DNA from: Winogradskyella sp.
Lineage (GTDB): Bacteria; Bacteroidota; Bacteroidia; Flavobacteriales; Flavobacteriaceae
Length of the DNA stretch: 64,000 nucleotides
Reading direction: 5' to 3'
Assembly: GCF_013213835.1 (NCBI RefSeq)
Contig: NZ_JABSSU010000004.1
Location: 124,001-188,000, forward strand
Under the pieces are notes generated by a model. The model was not told the origin of the DNA, ran no database searches, and was given only the letters and a program-made list of their open reading frames with translations. Positions 9,430 through 18,839 of the stretch are shown here, one piece after another; position 1 is the stretch's first letter, and the number at the start of each line of letters is the position of its first letter. A program made the position numbers and the translations under genes.

Positions 9430-10024
9430 TGCTCTTCTTTAATTTATCCTGAATAAAATCTACAATTCTGTCCGCAGCTTCCTGAGCGGACTCTTCTTCG
9501 GTGTTTATTTCTATATCTGGGTCCTCTGGCGCTTCATATGGTGCTGAAATACCGGTCATATTTTTTATTTCTCCAGCTCTTGCTTTTTTGTACAAGCCCT
9601 TAACATCTCTACGCTCACATTCTTCTAGGCTAGTATTCACAAAAACCTCGACAAAGTTAACATCTTTAACTATACTTCTTATGTTTATCCTATCTTTTTT
9701 GTAGGGTGAAACAAAAGCAGCTAAAACCACCAGACCAGCATCAATCATTAAATTGGCAACCTCTGCAATACGTCTTATATTCTCTGTTCTGTCTTCTGGA
9801 GAAAATGATAAATCATTATTAATTCCTTTTCTAATATTATCACCATCTAAACTATATGTACTAATACCTTTGCTAAAGAGTTTCTTCTCAACAAGGTTAG
9901 CTATTGTTGATTTTCCAGAACCCGAAAGCCCTGTAAACCAAATTAAAAATGAATTGTGATTATTTCTTACTCTCCTTTCGTGTCTTGAAACCTGATAAGA
10001 ATGTGTTACGATGTTCTTTTCCAT
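9422..10024 (-). CDS. cysC: Adenylylsulfate kinase
   Basis: The 200-aa protein carries the P-loop GLSGSGKST (32-40), then LDGDNIRKGINNDLSFSPEDR, the phosphoserine-type segment AAFVSPYKKDR, and VNTSLEECERRDVKGLYKKARAG. These are the core motifs of APS kinase. It phosphorylates APS to PAPS, the donor for the two sulfotransferases at 3074-4971. It overlaps cysD downstream (eight bases) and the DUF2061 gene upstream (19 bases). No APS/PAPS reductase is nearby, which favours sulfation over cysteine synthesis. Confidence 0.96.
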   Translation of the reverse strand: MEKNIVTHSYQVSRHERRVRNNHNSFLIWFTGLSGSGKSTIANLVEKKLFSKGISTYSLDGDNIRKGINNDLSFSPEDRTENIRRIAEVANLMIDAGLVVLAAFVSPYKKDRINIRSIVKDVNFVEVFVNTSLEECERRDVKGLYKKARAGEIKNMTGISAPYEAPEDPDIEINTEEESAQEAADRIVDFIQDKLKKSNE

Positions 10025-10473
10025 GAATTTCTTTTTAAGAAATTTCTAATCTTGCCTAACGGTATTTTCAACCATAGTTTTTCATGCAGGTAATATAGTA
10101 TAAACTTTGTGAATAATTCTGTTAATGCTATATATAATGCAATCTCATCGAAAGCTTCTAATATTACACCTGTGATAACAAAGGTCGTGGCTGTCGCGAC
10201 CACTCTCCACGAAATGGATTTAAATAAAATTTGTTTGTTCGTTTCTGCACGTGCGTCTAAAATTTGCAACCAAAGGCGTTCATGAGCATAATAAATCAGT
10301 AGTTTAATTATAAACTCTGAAGCACCAATCTTTAAAGCATTCTCTAGACTACATTCACCTATTAAGCAAGTAACTAACAGCACCACTAATACTGTGTCGG
10401 TAGTCGCTATAATGCGCCACGAAATCCCTTTTAGGATACTTCTTGTATGTGAAGACTTTTTTAGCTTTTGCAT
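10006..10473 (-). CDS. Membrane protein with two DUF2061 domains
   Basis: The 155-aa protein contains two similar halves, each starting with a basic stretch and the DUF2061 signature: SILKGISWRIIATTDTVLVV near residue 12 and ILFKSISWRVVATATTFVIT near residue 84. Each half has two hydrophobic segments and ends in a YYAHERLWL or YYLHEKLWL motif. DUF2061 proteins often accompany sulfate-activation genes and have been suggested to act in sulfate handling, but no activity is established. It lies between cysQ (four-base gap) and cysC (19-base overlap). Confidence 0.85.
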   Translation of the reverse strand: MQKLKKSSHTRSILKGISWRIIATTDTVLVVLLVTCLIGECSLENALKIGASEFIIKLLIYYAHERLWLQILDARAETNKQILFKSISWRVVATATTFVITGVILEAFDEIALYIALTELFTKFILYYLHEKLWLKIPLGKIRNFLKRNSWKRTS

Positions 10474-10477
10474 TAAA

Positions 10478-11272
10478 CTATAGTTGGTTTGATACCAAAA
10501 ACCAAGGGTTTAACAAATTCTCTTTATTATACTCCAATGGTCTGTTAGTTGCATTTGAAATCACATCTATTCCAACAGCATTACATATCGCTTGCCCAGC
10601 CGCAGTATCCCATTCCATAGTTGGTGCATAACGCGGATAAATATCTGCCTTTCCTTCAGCTATTAAACAAAACTTTAGTGAGCTTCCTTTGGAAACAATC
10701 TCTACTTGGTTTCCTTCATTTTTTAAATGCTCAACAAAATTTTGTGTTTCTTCATTCATATGCGAACGACTGCCAACAACCTTTATGTTGCTCTCTCCTG
10801 TTCTTGGTTTTAAAACTAATGCTTTTTGTAGCATATCATCTTGATAAATATGATCTCCTAACACCACTTTTTTTGCATTTTGTTTATCAACATCAGCAAA
10901 ATACAGTTCTTTTGAAGCAGGTACATATATAACTCCTAATTTTGGTTCTCCGTGTTCAACTAAAGCAATATTAACAGTAAACTCACCATTTCTTTTGATA
11001 AACTCTTTTGTGCCGTCTACCGGATCTACAATCCAACACTTATCCCATTGTTTCCTTAATTCATAAGAGATCTGCTTGTTTTCTTCACTTATAATAGGAA
11101 TCTGTGTTGGTATTAAAAAAGTGTTGATGATAGCATTAGACTCTTTATCTGCTCTAGTTAAAGGTGAATCATCTTCTTTATACTCGACATCTATTGGCGA
11201 ATCATAAATTTGCATAATTCGCTCGCCTGCTTGTATTGCAGCTTCAATTGCTGTTTTTATCTCTTTATTCAT
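10478..11272 (-). CDS. cysQ: 3'(2'),5'-bisphosphate nucleotidase
   Basis: The 264-aa protein is an inositol-monophosphatase-fold enzyme. It shows DDSPLTRADKESN, SEEN, the metal-binding motif DPVDGTKEFIKRNGEFTVNIAL, and the late motif TMEWDTAAGQAI. The KEF form of the DPVDGTKEF motif is that of CysQ. It removes PAP, the inhibitory by-product of every sulfotransfer reaction, which fits two sulfotransferases in the locus. It overlaps rfbD by eight bases. Confidence 0.94.
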   Translation of the reverse strand: MNKEIKTAIEAAIQAGERIMQIYDSPIDVEYKEDDSPLTRADKESNAIINTFLIPTQIPIISEENKQISYELRKQWDKCWIVDPVDGTKEFIKRNGEFTVNIALVEHGEPKLGVIYVPASKELYFADVDKQNAKKVVLGDHIYQDDMLQKALVLKPRTGESNIKVVGSRSHMNEETQNFVEHLKNEGNQVEIVSKGSSLKFCLIAEGKADIYPRYAPTMEWDTAAGQAICNAVGIDVISNATNRPLEYNKENLLNPWFLVSNQL

Positions 11273-12122
11273 TGATTCTTTCTAATGCAATTTTTAAACT
11301 GTCCTTCCAAAAAGGAATTTCAACATTAAAGTTTTCTTTAATTTTTGTTTTATCTAAAACACTATATTTTGGTCTAATAGCTTTTGTTTTAAAGTCTGAA
11401 GATGGAATTGGCTTTAAAATAATATTTGATTGAACATATTCGAATATCTGTTTTGCAAAATCATACCAACTAATACTACCTTCATTACTATAATGATATA
11501 AACCATAAGCTTCAGAATTTTGTCTAATTATTTCGCAAATTACATCAGCTAAATCCATTGCATATGTTGGTGTACCTACTTGGTCATTTACAACGCTAAG
11601 CGAATCTCTTTCTTGAGCAAGACGTATCATGGTTTTCATAAAGTTGGCCCCAAATTCAGAGTATAACCATGAGGTTCTGACGATAAAGTATGGTTTAAGG
11701 ATTTCTATAATATTTTGTTCGCCTTTCAATTTAGATTCACCATAAACTCCCAATGGGATAGGCAAAGCATCTTCAGTGTATGGTTCATTTATGACACCAT
11801 CAAAGACAAAATCTGTAGAAATATGAATTAGTCTTGTTCCGTATTTGTTGCATTGCTCTGCTAAAATACTCACAGCTTCTGCATTAACTGAAAATGCCTC
11901 ATTAGATTCGTCTTCAGCTAAATCTACTGCCGTGTAGGCCGCGCAATTTACACACCAATCAATTTTATGCTGTTCAAAATACTTTTTAACCTGGTCTTTT
12001 TTGGTAAGATCTAAAGTGTCATAATCTTCAAACAGAAAAATATTCTCTTTAAGATGTTTTGATTGTTTTTGAATACACTGTCCAAGTTGGCCTTTAGCGC
12101 CCGTGACTAATACTGTCTTCAT
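11265..12122 (-). CDS. rfbD: dTDP-4-dehydrorhamnose reductase
   Basis: The 285-aa short-chain dehydrogenase-type protein has the NAD(P)-binding TGAKGQLGQ (G8xxG11xxG14), NCAAYTAVDLAEDE, STDFVFDG and the catalytic YGESKLKGE. These are the RfbD/RmlD motifs. It performs the last step of dTDP-L-rhamnose synthesis. Its ATG lies inside the end of rfbC (29-base overlap), an unusually long overlap but with a good RfbD N-terminus and an intact RfbC C-terminus. Confidence 0.95.
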   Translation of the reverse strand: MKTVLVTGAKGQLGQCIQKQSKHLKENIFLFEDYDTLDLTKKDQVKKYFEQHKIDWCVNCAAYTAVDLAEDESNEAFSVNAEAVSILAEQCNKYGTRLIHISTDFVFDGVINEPYTEDALPIPLGVYGESKLKGEQNIIEILKPYFIVRTSWLYSEFGANFMKTMIRLAQERDSLSVVNDQVGTPTYAMDLADVICEIIRQNSEAYGLYHYSNEGSISWYDFAKQIFEYVQSNIILKPIPSSDFKTKAIRPKYSVLDKTKIKENFNVEIPFWKDSLKIALERINE

Positions 12123-12663
12123 GAAAATACTCTTCTAAGGTCGGCAAAACTAAATCTTTTTCTGATACGATAAGGCTAGCACCATCTTCATTCCAATCTA
12201 TTCCAATTGATTTGTCATTAAAAATAATTCCTCTTTCAGAAGCCTTATTATAATAATTGTCACACTTGTACGAAAAAATTGTATGGTCTTCTAAAGTTAA
12301 AAAACCATGAGCCATGCCTCGTGGTATGTAAAGTTGTTTATTTGTTTGGTTATCTAATACCAAAGCAATGTATCTACCAAATGTTTTAGAATTAGGTCTA
12401 ATATCCACAACGACGTCTAAAACACTACCACTTATAACTCTAACTAATTTAGCCTGTGCATAATCACCTATTTGAAAATGTAAACCTCTAAGGACATTTT
12501 TATGAGAAATTGATTGATTATCTTGAATAAAGTTAGGATTCACGCCTGTAAGTTCTTCAAATTTATCTTGATTAAAGGACTCGAAAAACTCACCTCTTTT
12601 ATCTCGAAATATTCTCGGAATAATAACATAACAACCTTCTAATTCTGTTTCTTCAACTTGCAT
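12094..12663 (-). CDS. rfbC: dTDP-4-dehydrorhamnose 3,5-epimerase
   Basis: The 189-aa cupin-fold protein begins GCYVIIPRIFRDKRGEFFES and contains DNQSISHKNVLRGLHFQ with the catalytic His, VVDIRPNSKTFG and YIPRGMAHGFLTLED. This is the full RfbC signature set and normal length. It converts dTDP-4-keto-6-deoxyglucose to the L-lyxo form. It sits ten bases after rfbA and overlaps rfbD. Confidence 0.96.
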   Translation of the reverse strand: MQVEETELEGCYVIIPRIFRDKRGEFFESFNQDKFEELTGVNPNFIQDNQSISHKNVLRGLHFQIGDYAQAKLVRVISGSVLDVVVDIRPNSKTFGRYIALVLDNQTNKQLYIPRGMAHGFLTLEDHTIFSYKCDNYYNKASERGIIFNDKSIGIDWNEDGASLIVSEKDLVLPTLEEYFHEDSISHGR

Positions 12664-12673
12664 TTTTTATCTT

Positions 12674-13531
12674 CTATAATAAATCTAACAAATGTTTACC
12701 GTATCCACTTTTAAGAAAAGGTTTGCTAAGCGTCTCTAACTGCTTTTCGTCTATAAAACTCATTCTGTAAGCGGCTTCTTCTATTGCGCCAATTTTAAGA
12801 CCTTGTCTTTCTTCAATAACCTGAACAAACTGTGACGCTTGCATTAATGAATTAAAGGTACCAGTATCTAACCAAGCTGTACCTTTATCTAAAATACTCA
12901 CTTTAAGTTTTCCTTTTTCTAAGTAAGCTTTGTTAATATCGGTTATTTCTAACTCGCCTCTTTTACTTGGACTAATACTTTTTGCTATTGATACAACTTC
13001 ATTGTCATAAAAATAGATTCCAGGCACTGCATAATTTGATTTTGGAAACTCTGGTTTTTCTTCAATTGATATGACATTCCCTACTTTATCAAACTCAACA
13101 ACACCGTAACGTTCTGGATCATGAACATGGTATGCGTACACTATTCCACCATCCGGGTCATTATTAGATTGTAGTAATTTAGCTAAACCAGAACCATAAA
13201 AAATATTATCACCAAGTATTAATGCTACCTTATCATCACCGATGAATTTTTCTCCAATTATAAAAGCTTCCGCCAAACCATTAGGTTCAGTTTGAATAGC
13301 ATATTCAAATTTACATCCTAAATTTTCTCCATTACCTAGAAGTTTCTCAAATAATGGTAAATCTTGCGGTGTAGAAATAATAAGTATCTCCCTAATTCCG
13401 GAATAAATCAAAGTGCTTAGAGGATAATAAATCATTGGCTTATCATAAACAGGCATCAATTGCTTACTAACCGCTAGAGTTAACGGATGAAGTCTTGTAC
13501 CCGATCCTCCTGCTAATATTATTCCTTTCAT
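12674..13531 (-). CDS. rfbA: Glucose-1-phosphate thymidylyltransferase
   Basis: The 285-aa nucleotidyltransferase has [65 protein letters not shown] and WLDTGT, the complete RfbA/RmlA motif series. It makes dTDP-glucose, the first committed step toward dTDP-rhamnose. It overlaps rfbB by four bases (ATGA type), indicating coupled translation. Confidence 0.97.
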   Translation of the reverse strand: MKGIILAGGSGTRLHPLTLAVSKQLMPVYDKPMIYYPLSTLIYSGIREILIISTPQDLPLFEKLLGNGENLGCKFEYAIQTEPNGLAEAFIIGEKFIGDDKVALILGDNIFYGSGLAKLLQSNNDPDGGIVYAYHVHDPERYGVVEFDKVGNVISIEEKPEFPKSNYAVPGIYFYDNEVVSIAKSISPSKRGELEITDINKAYLEKGKLKVSILDKGTAWLDTGTFNSLMQASQFVQVIEERQGLKIGAIEEAAYRMSFIDEKQLETLSKPFLKSGYGKHLLDLL

Positions 13532-14583
13532 AATTTATAATGTTCTTTATAATAGCTTCTATAAGAGCCAGAAGTCACATTATCCAACCACTTTTTATTA
13601 TCCAAGTACCAATCGACCGTTTTATTTAAGCCTTCAGAAAATGTTACTGATGGTTTCCAACCTAAGTCTTCCTTTATCTTTGATGCGTCAATTGCGTATC
13701 TGTAATCATGTCCTGGTCTGTCCTTTACGAAAGTTATCAACTGCTGAGAAGTTCCTATCTGTCTATTTAACTTCTTATCCATTATATCACAAAGCTGTTT
13801 GACTAAGTCAATATTTTTGATTTCATTGAAACCTCCAATGTTATACGTTTCATGTAAATTAGATTTATGAAATATATCATCAATCGCAGTAGCATGATCA
13901 ATAACATATAGCCAATCTCTTGTGTAATTACCATCACCATAAACTGGTAAGGGTTTCATTGCTATGATATTATTGATAAATAACGGTATCAATTTCTCAG
14001 GAAACTGATTTGGGCCATAATTATTTGAGCAGTTAGAAATAACATATGGTAACTCATAGGTTTCACCATATGCTCGTACAAAATGGTCTGAACTTGCCTT
14101 GGATGCTGAATAGGGAGAATTAGGATCATAAGAAGTCTCTTCAGTAAACAAACCCTCATCACCTAAAGTCCCATAGACTTCATCTGTTGAAATATGATAA
14201 AAGAGCTTGTCTTCAAAATCACCATTCCACAGGTTTTTAAAAGCATTTAACAGATTAATTGTCCCAATTATATTCGTCTTAACAAAGGCTAAAGGATCCT
14301 TAATGGATCTATCTACATGAGATTCTGCTGCTAAATGGATAACACTGTCAAACCTGTAATTAGAAAACAAGTCGTTAATGAGATTTTCATCTGTAATATC
14401 GCCTTTTACAAAAGAATAATTAAGGCTATTCTCGACATCTATAAGATTTTCAGGATTACCAGCATATGTTAACGCATCTAAATTATAAATATGATAGTCA
14501 CTATATCTGTTAACCAAACGTCTTATAACGTGCGAACCAATAAATCCAGCACCACCTGTTACAAGAATCTTTCTATTCTTCAT
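13528..14583 (-). CDS. rfbB: dTDP-glucose 4,6-dehydratase
   Basis: The 351-aa extended SDR has [14 protein letters not shown] (G10-G16), [19 protein letters not shown] and the catalytic [14 protein letters not shown]. The substrate-specific [18 protein letters not shown] and the downstream [13 protein letters not shown] identify RfbB among SDRs. It catalyses the second step in dTDP-rhamnose formation. It overlaps the Wzz-like gene upstream by 11 bases. Confidence 0.97.
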   Translation of the reverse strand: MKNRKILVTGGAGFIGSHVIRRLVNRYSDYHIYNLDALTYAGNPENLIDVENSLNYSFVKGDITDENLINDLFSNYRFDSVIHLAAESHVDRSIKDPLAFVKTNIIGTINLLNAFKNLWNGDFEDKLFYHISTDEVYGTLGDEGLFTEETSYDPNSPYSASKASSDHFVRAYGETYELPYVISNCSNNYGPNQFPEKLIPLFINNIIAMKPLPVYGDGNYTRDWLYVIDHATAIDDIFHKSNLHETYNIGGFNEIKNIDLVKQLCDIMDKKLNRQIGTSQQLITFVKDRPGHDYRYAIDASKIKEDLGWKPSVTFSEGLNKTVDWYLDNKKWLDNVTSGSYRSYYKEHYKL

Positions 14584-15628
14584 AGTCTTTTATATAATTA
14601 AAGACGTTGTATAGGAGAAAAGAAATTACCATTAAAATCATTCCTAACGCAGGTAATAAAACAATATTTCTCTCTGTTATCTCTAATTCCTTTCTTCCTA
14701 CTTCTTCAAAACCTGAAAGAATATCATAATAGTCATTCTCTTCAATCTTCTTTTCTTCAATTGCTCTAATCCTTTCTCTTATTTTTAGTTCTTCTTGGAA
14801 TAACTCGTATTCTTTAGTTTTAGTTTTCTCTTGAACTAGTGGAATAACATTACTAGATGAAATACTAGAGCTAGGGTTTTCTGACTCAAAGGTTTTAATC
14901 TTAAGATATGTATTTTGTAAACTGTCTATTTTTTCTAATTGACCTAAGTATATCTCCTTATTTTTATCTAGTTTATCATCTCTTATTTCCTTAAGCTTTT
15001 TAGAATATTCGTTCTCAAAAGTATTTATGAACCCTTTTTCTAAACTCTTGAAAATATCTATTTGATGTGCCTTAGCTTTAATAGAAAAAATAGATGCTGC
15101 AAGAATGTCTCTATTTGCAATAAAATCATCAAAGCTAACATCATCTGCAAGAGTACTGTCAATTTCACTTAAATATTCATTATAATCAATCAATAGGTCA
15201 TTTTTAGTCTCCGGGCCAATCTCCATTTCAAACTCAATAAGTTCTTTAGCTTCTGAAGTATCTATTTCAAATATTCTTGATAACTCGCTATAATTGCTTG
15301 ACTTTATTAGTGCATTAAAATAATCCACATTATTAGCAAGTTGATATTTTGAATCAAAATAAGGCTTAACCAGCATGTCTGAAGTATAAATATCCTTCCT
15401 AAACTTATCTGCCACAAAACCAATTACAGCTAAGGCTAATAAAATTATTGATATAATCTTAAAATTATTAATTAATGGCTTTAAAGCATAAATTAATAAC
15501 TTAAAAAGTCCTTTAAAAATAGAAGCAATAAAGTTGAAAAGGTTGCTAAATAATCTCCCAATTGCATTAAAAAGTTGACCTAAATCTACTTCTTCATTTT
15601 GTGGGTTATTTGCTGAATTCTCACTCAT
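14573..15628 (-). CDS. Wzz-like membrane protein with coiled coil
   Basis: The 351-aa protein has a glycine-free acidic N-terminus and a hydrophobic/amphipathic stretch (about 20-85) ending in a clear membrane segment. A long soluble region with strong heptad character follows (about 200-310), then a second membrane segment (VLLPALGMILMVISFLLYNVF) near the C-terminus. Two membrane helices flanking a coiled-coil periplasmic domain is the layout of chain-length determinants (Wzz/GumC family), and it precedes rfbB. No tyrosine-kinase domain is attached and no proline-rich Wzz motif stands out, so the family assignment is tentative. Confidence 0.6.
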   Translation of the reverse strand: MSENSANNPQNEEVDLGQLFNAIGRLFSNLFNFIASIFKGLFKLLIYALKPLINNFKIISIILLALAVIGFVADKFRKDIYTSDMLVKPYFDSKYQLANNVDYFNALIKSSNYSELSRIFEIDTSEAKELIEFEMEIGPETKNDLLIDYNEYLSEIDSTLADDVSFDDFIANRDILAASIFSIKAKAHQIDIFKSLEKGFINTFENEYSKKLKEIRDDKLDKNKEIYLGQLEKIDSLQNTYLKIKTFESENPSSSISSSNVIPLVQEKTKTKEYELFQEELKIRERIRAIEEKKIEENDYYDILSGFEEVGRKELEITERNIVLLPALGMILMVISFLLYNVFNYIKDYEE

Positions 15629-15630
15629 GT

Positions 15631-17310
15631 TTAATTAAGTATTTGTTCTAATATTTTTCTTGTTATTATATATGTAGGTTTCACACCTGAGGTTCCTAAT
15701 CCACCTGAAGCCAAAGTACTTCCTGTTTCTAGGGGATTATCACTGGCGTAGTACGCATATCTTACCTTAACATCTTCATTAATATTTCCTCTTACTTTAG
15801 AGGCGGCCTGAACTGCCTTCTGATAATGTGCCCCTTCCATTTCTAAGCCGATAACATCCCAAGTCGATTTTTTAAAGAATTTTAAAATTTCTTTGTTTTG
15901 TAACGAGGTGCCTAAAACAGTTATCATTGTACCTTCATATACATCAACGCCGCAATCTACTAAATCATTTCTACTTAGTTCATTTTTAAAAGGGTAATTA
16001 TCTGCTGTACCCTCAAAAATATGTGCCGATGGTATCATCACATCTCCTTTTCCGCCTTCTAAAATACCTGCCTTACCCATTATAGAAATAGACTTTACAT
16101 CTAAATGAATCTTATCCTCATTTATTTGAATTGGTTTTAAAAACTCGTCTAATGTCTCGTAAGCTTGTTCGCCAAAAGCGTAATCCATCACAAATATTAC
16201 TGCTTTTTCTTGGCTAGTGTGTTTTAAATCTGTCTTTGAAAAATCTATTTTGGTAGTATCAAAAATTTGAACATCTATATTCGTGCCAGATTCATCTTTG
16301 ATGTAAATCATTCCATTTTGTAACGCAGATTTTTCAACTTTCTTACGCATCGCTTTGTTGGATGAATCACTTAATGTCTCGTAGATTTCAAAAATGTCTT
16401 TTTCTGAATCTTTGGCAGTGAGGGTTCCTTTCGCAAAAATAGAATTCATAACACTGTGCATGTTGGCACTTATAATATGAATAGGTCTTTCTAATAATCC
16501 GTTTTTATGAAGAATTGATTTAATATTATCTGCCCATTCCTCGCCATGAATATGATGTCCTAAACGTTCTCTTAAAACAGGACTAAATGTAATCGTTCTT
16601 TTATTTTCATTTACAACTTCCTCAATAGCAAGCTTGCCCAACCAATAAATAATATGAAGCAATCTTTCTGGTTGTTCTTCGGTTGCAAATTTCGGGTAGG
16701 CTTCGGTTAACTCATTGAACGTTCTTCCTAATATATTTGCAGTATGTGTTATTGCTATTTCACGTTCTTTCTGCGTGAGTTTCTTTTTTGAGGTTACTGC
16801 ACCTTCGAGCTTTTTCCAATCTCTAACGGTATGACCTTCATCATCAATAATAACACGCTTACTTATCTTGTGAGATTCAACAAATAAAAAGGTTAAATGC
16901 GTCAGAATATCATAAATTTCAGAACGTCCTCTGGTGATTTCGATATTCATTTGCTCTTCATCTATACGGTAGCAATTTCGTCTTCGCTTTGGCGGAATTA
17001 TAGCTTTAAAATGGGAATTACCATAGCCTTCATCACTTGTAAGGTTAATAAACGTACATTCCTCAATCCCAATTGGCAATCTATCTATCACATATAAAAG
17101 CCCTTCGAGTTCAGCTTTTTCTTCACCAATAGAACCATAAATTTCTGGTCTTAATAGTAGTAATGCTTCTCTTAAAGTTTCACCAGAAACTCCCATGGGT
17201 TTATAAAATCCTCTATTGAACAAATGGCGCATTGTAATATACATGCGCTCTATGGCGTTAGAACTTTCTTGTGCTCTTGTTCTGCCTTGTCTTTTCTTAG
17301 TTGAACTCAT
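15631..17310 (-). CDS. DUF6909-like protein with a nucleosidase-like C-terminal half
   Basis: The 559-aa cytoplasmic protein belongs, from memory of similar flavobacterial proteins, to the DUF6909 family. The N-terminal half is helical (IERMYITMRHLFNRGFYKPMG). The C-terminal 150 residues contain VIGLEMEGAHYQKAVQAA followed by VRYAYYASDNPLETG. A D/E-MEGA or MESA motif followed by SDxPL is characteristic of nucleoside phosphorylases and AMP nucleosidase, so a nucleosidase-like fold is inferred. No reaction is established. It lies between a GH3-like gene and the Wzz-like gene, with two to 26 bases between them. Confidence 0.7.
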   Translation of the reverse strand: MSSTKKRQGRTRAQESSNAIERMYITMRHLFNRGFYKPMGVSGETLREALLLLRPEIYGSIGEEKAELEGLLYVIDRLPIGIEECTFINLTSDEGYGNSHFKAIIPPKRRRNCYRIDEEQMNIEITRGRSEIYDILTHLTFLFVESHKISKRVIIDDEGHTVRDWKKLEGAVTSKKKLTQKEREIAITHTANILGRTFNELTEAYPKFATEEQPERLLHIIYWLGKLAIEEVVNENKRTITFSPVLRERLGHHIHGEEWADNIKSILHKNGLLERPIHIISANMHSVMNSIFAKGTLTAKDSEKDIFEIYETLSDSSNKAMRKKVEKSALQNGMIYIKDESGTNIDVQIFDTTKIDFSKTDLKHTSQEKAVIFVMDYAFGEQAYETLDEFLKPIQINEDKIHLDVKSISIMGKAGILEGGKGDVMIPSAHIFEGTADNYPFKNELSRNDLVDCGVDVYEGTMITVLGTSLQNKEILKFFKKSTWDVIGLEMEGAHYQKAVQAASKVRGNINEDVKVRYAYYASDNPLETGSTLASGGLGTSGVKPTYIITRKILEQILN

Positions 17311-17336
17311 ACAGTATTTTAACCTACAAATATAGC

Positions 17337-18839
17337 TTATTTAGTCAATTGCAGTTCGTACATCTTATCTGCAATTTTCCTATCATTAGATAAACGCGGA
17401 ATTTTATTTTGACCACCTAACTTACCAATAGATTTCATATAAGTTTGAAATCCGTCTTTTTTTACTTTGGTAATAACCAATTGACGCAACACATTGCCTT
17501 CAATTAAATCAAAATAATAACTGTTTTGTTGTTGCAATGATTGTTCTAGTTTTTGAATGAATTCTACCTCATCTTCAGGTTGATTTTCAAACTCTATAAA
17601 CCATTCGTGATACGGTAATCCGCCTTTAGGATTAATTTGTGGTGCAACCGTAAATTCGTTTATGGCTATTGAGGTGCCTTGTATCGCTTCTTGCATAGCT
17701 TGTTCAACTTCTTTACCAATTACGTGTTCACCGAACGCAGAAGTGAAGTGCTTTATTCTACCACTTACAATAACTCTATAAGGTGAAAGAGATGTAAACT
17801 GAACTGTATCTCCAATATTATAAGCCCAAAGACCTGCTGTGGTAGAAATTATCATTACATAATTGACACCTAATTGAACATCTTTAATTGTAATACGTTT
17901 TGGATTTTCTTCAAAAAATTGGTCTGCTTCAATAAACTCATAAAAAATGCCTGAATTTAATTGAAGAAGCATGCCTTTTTCACCTTGCTTATCTTGAAAC
18001 GCAAAAAACCCTTCACTTGCTGGATACAATTCAATAGTATCTACCTTTCTCCCGATAAGTTTTTCGAATTTAGCACGATAAGGGTCGTAATTAACCCCAC
18101 CAAAAATGAACAGATTGAAATTCTTAAAAATATCTCCAACATTCTTATTTCTCTTTTGAATCAATTTTTCAAAATACATCTGAACCCATGAAGGAATTCC
18201 AGAGATAATAGTCATGTTTTCATTAATCGTCTCTTCGACAATGGCATCTACCTTAGTTTCCCAATCTTCTATACAATTGGTCTTTAAACTTGGCATTCTG
18301 TTTTTTTGAAGATATTTTGGTACGTAGTGCGCTACAATACCTGAAAGTCTTCCGAGTTTAATTCCGTTTTTTTCTTCTAAAATTGGGCTACCCTGAAGAA
18401 AAATCATCTTACCATCTACAAACTTTGAATTGCCTGTTTCGTTGATGTACATGAGAATGGCATTTCTCGCCGCTTCTACATGTGTTGGCATACTTTCTTT
18501 TGTGATAGGTATGTATTTAGCTCCAGAAGTTGTACCTGAAGTTTTAGCAAAATAGATGGGTTTGCCTTTCCAAAGTATATTTTCTTTGCCTTCAACTACA
18601 CGTTCTACATATGGTCTTAATGCTTCATAATCTCTAACTGGTACATGAGCAATAAAATCCTCGTAACTGTTTATATTTTTGAAATTATGATCTTTTCCAA
18701 ATGCTGTCTGACTCGCTTCAGTAATTAAGCTTTTAAATACTTTTTGCTGAGTTTCAACTGGTCTAGATGACCATTTTTTGATGCGTTTTGCAATGAGTTT
18801 TGCAAATGGTTTTGAAAGTGCTGCTTTAATTGATGGCAT
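17337..18839 (-). CDS. Bacterial GH3-family acyl-adenylating enzyme
   Basis: The 500-aa protein is of the GH3 (auxin-responsive promoter) superfamily of acyl-acid-amido synthetases. It has the ATP-binding motif TSGTTSGAKYIPIT (101-108 region), LFIFGGVNYDPYRAKFEKLIG, ELYPASEGFFAFQ, GLWAYNIGDTVQF and the hinge ISGRIKHFTSAFGEHV-like segment. Plant GH3 enzymes join acyl acids to amino acids. The role of bacterial members is unknown. It overlaps the M23 peptidase gene by one base and is followed at 26 bases by the DUF6909-like gene. Confidence 0.9.
   Translation of the reverse strand: MPSIKAALSKPFAKLIAKRIKKWSSRPVETQQKVFKSLITEASQTAFGKDHNFKNINSYEDFIAHVPVRDYEALRPYVERVVEGKENILWKGKPIYFAKTSGTTSGAKYIPITKESMPTHVEAARNAILMYINETGNSKFVDGKMIFLQGSPILEEKNGIKLGRLSGIVAHYVPKYLQKNRMPSLKTNCIEDWETKVDAIVEETINENMTIISGIPSWVQMYFEKLIQKRNKNVGDIFKNFNLFIFGGVNYDPYRAKFEKLIGRKVDTIELYPASEGFFAFQDKQGEKGMLLQLNSGIFYEFIEADQFFEENPKRITIKDVQLGVNYVMIISTTAGLWAYNIGDTVQFTSLSPYRVIVSGRIKHFTSAFGEHVIGKEVEQAMQEAIQGTSIAINEFTVAPQINPKGGLPYHEWFIEFENQPEDEVEFIQKLEQSLQQQNSYYFDLIEGNVLRQLVITKVKKDGFQTYMKSIGKLGGQNKIPRLSNDRKIADKMYELQLTK

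Noticed and set aside
7253..10024. cysDNC serving cysteine biosynthesis
   Set aside because: Not excluded for the whole genome, but no reductase gene is here and sulfotransferases are, so sulfation is the better reading of this locus.
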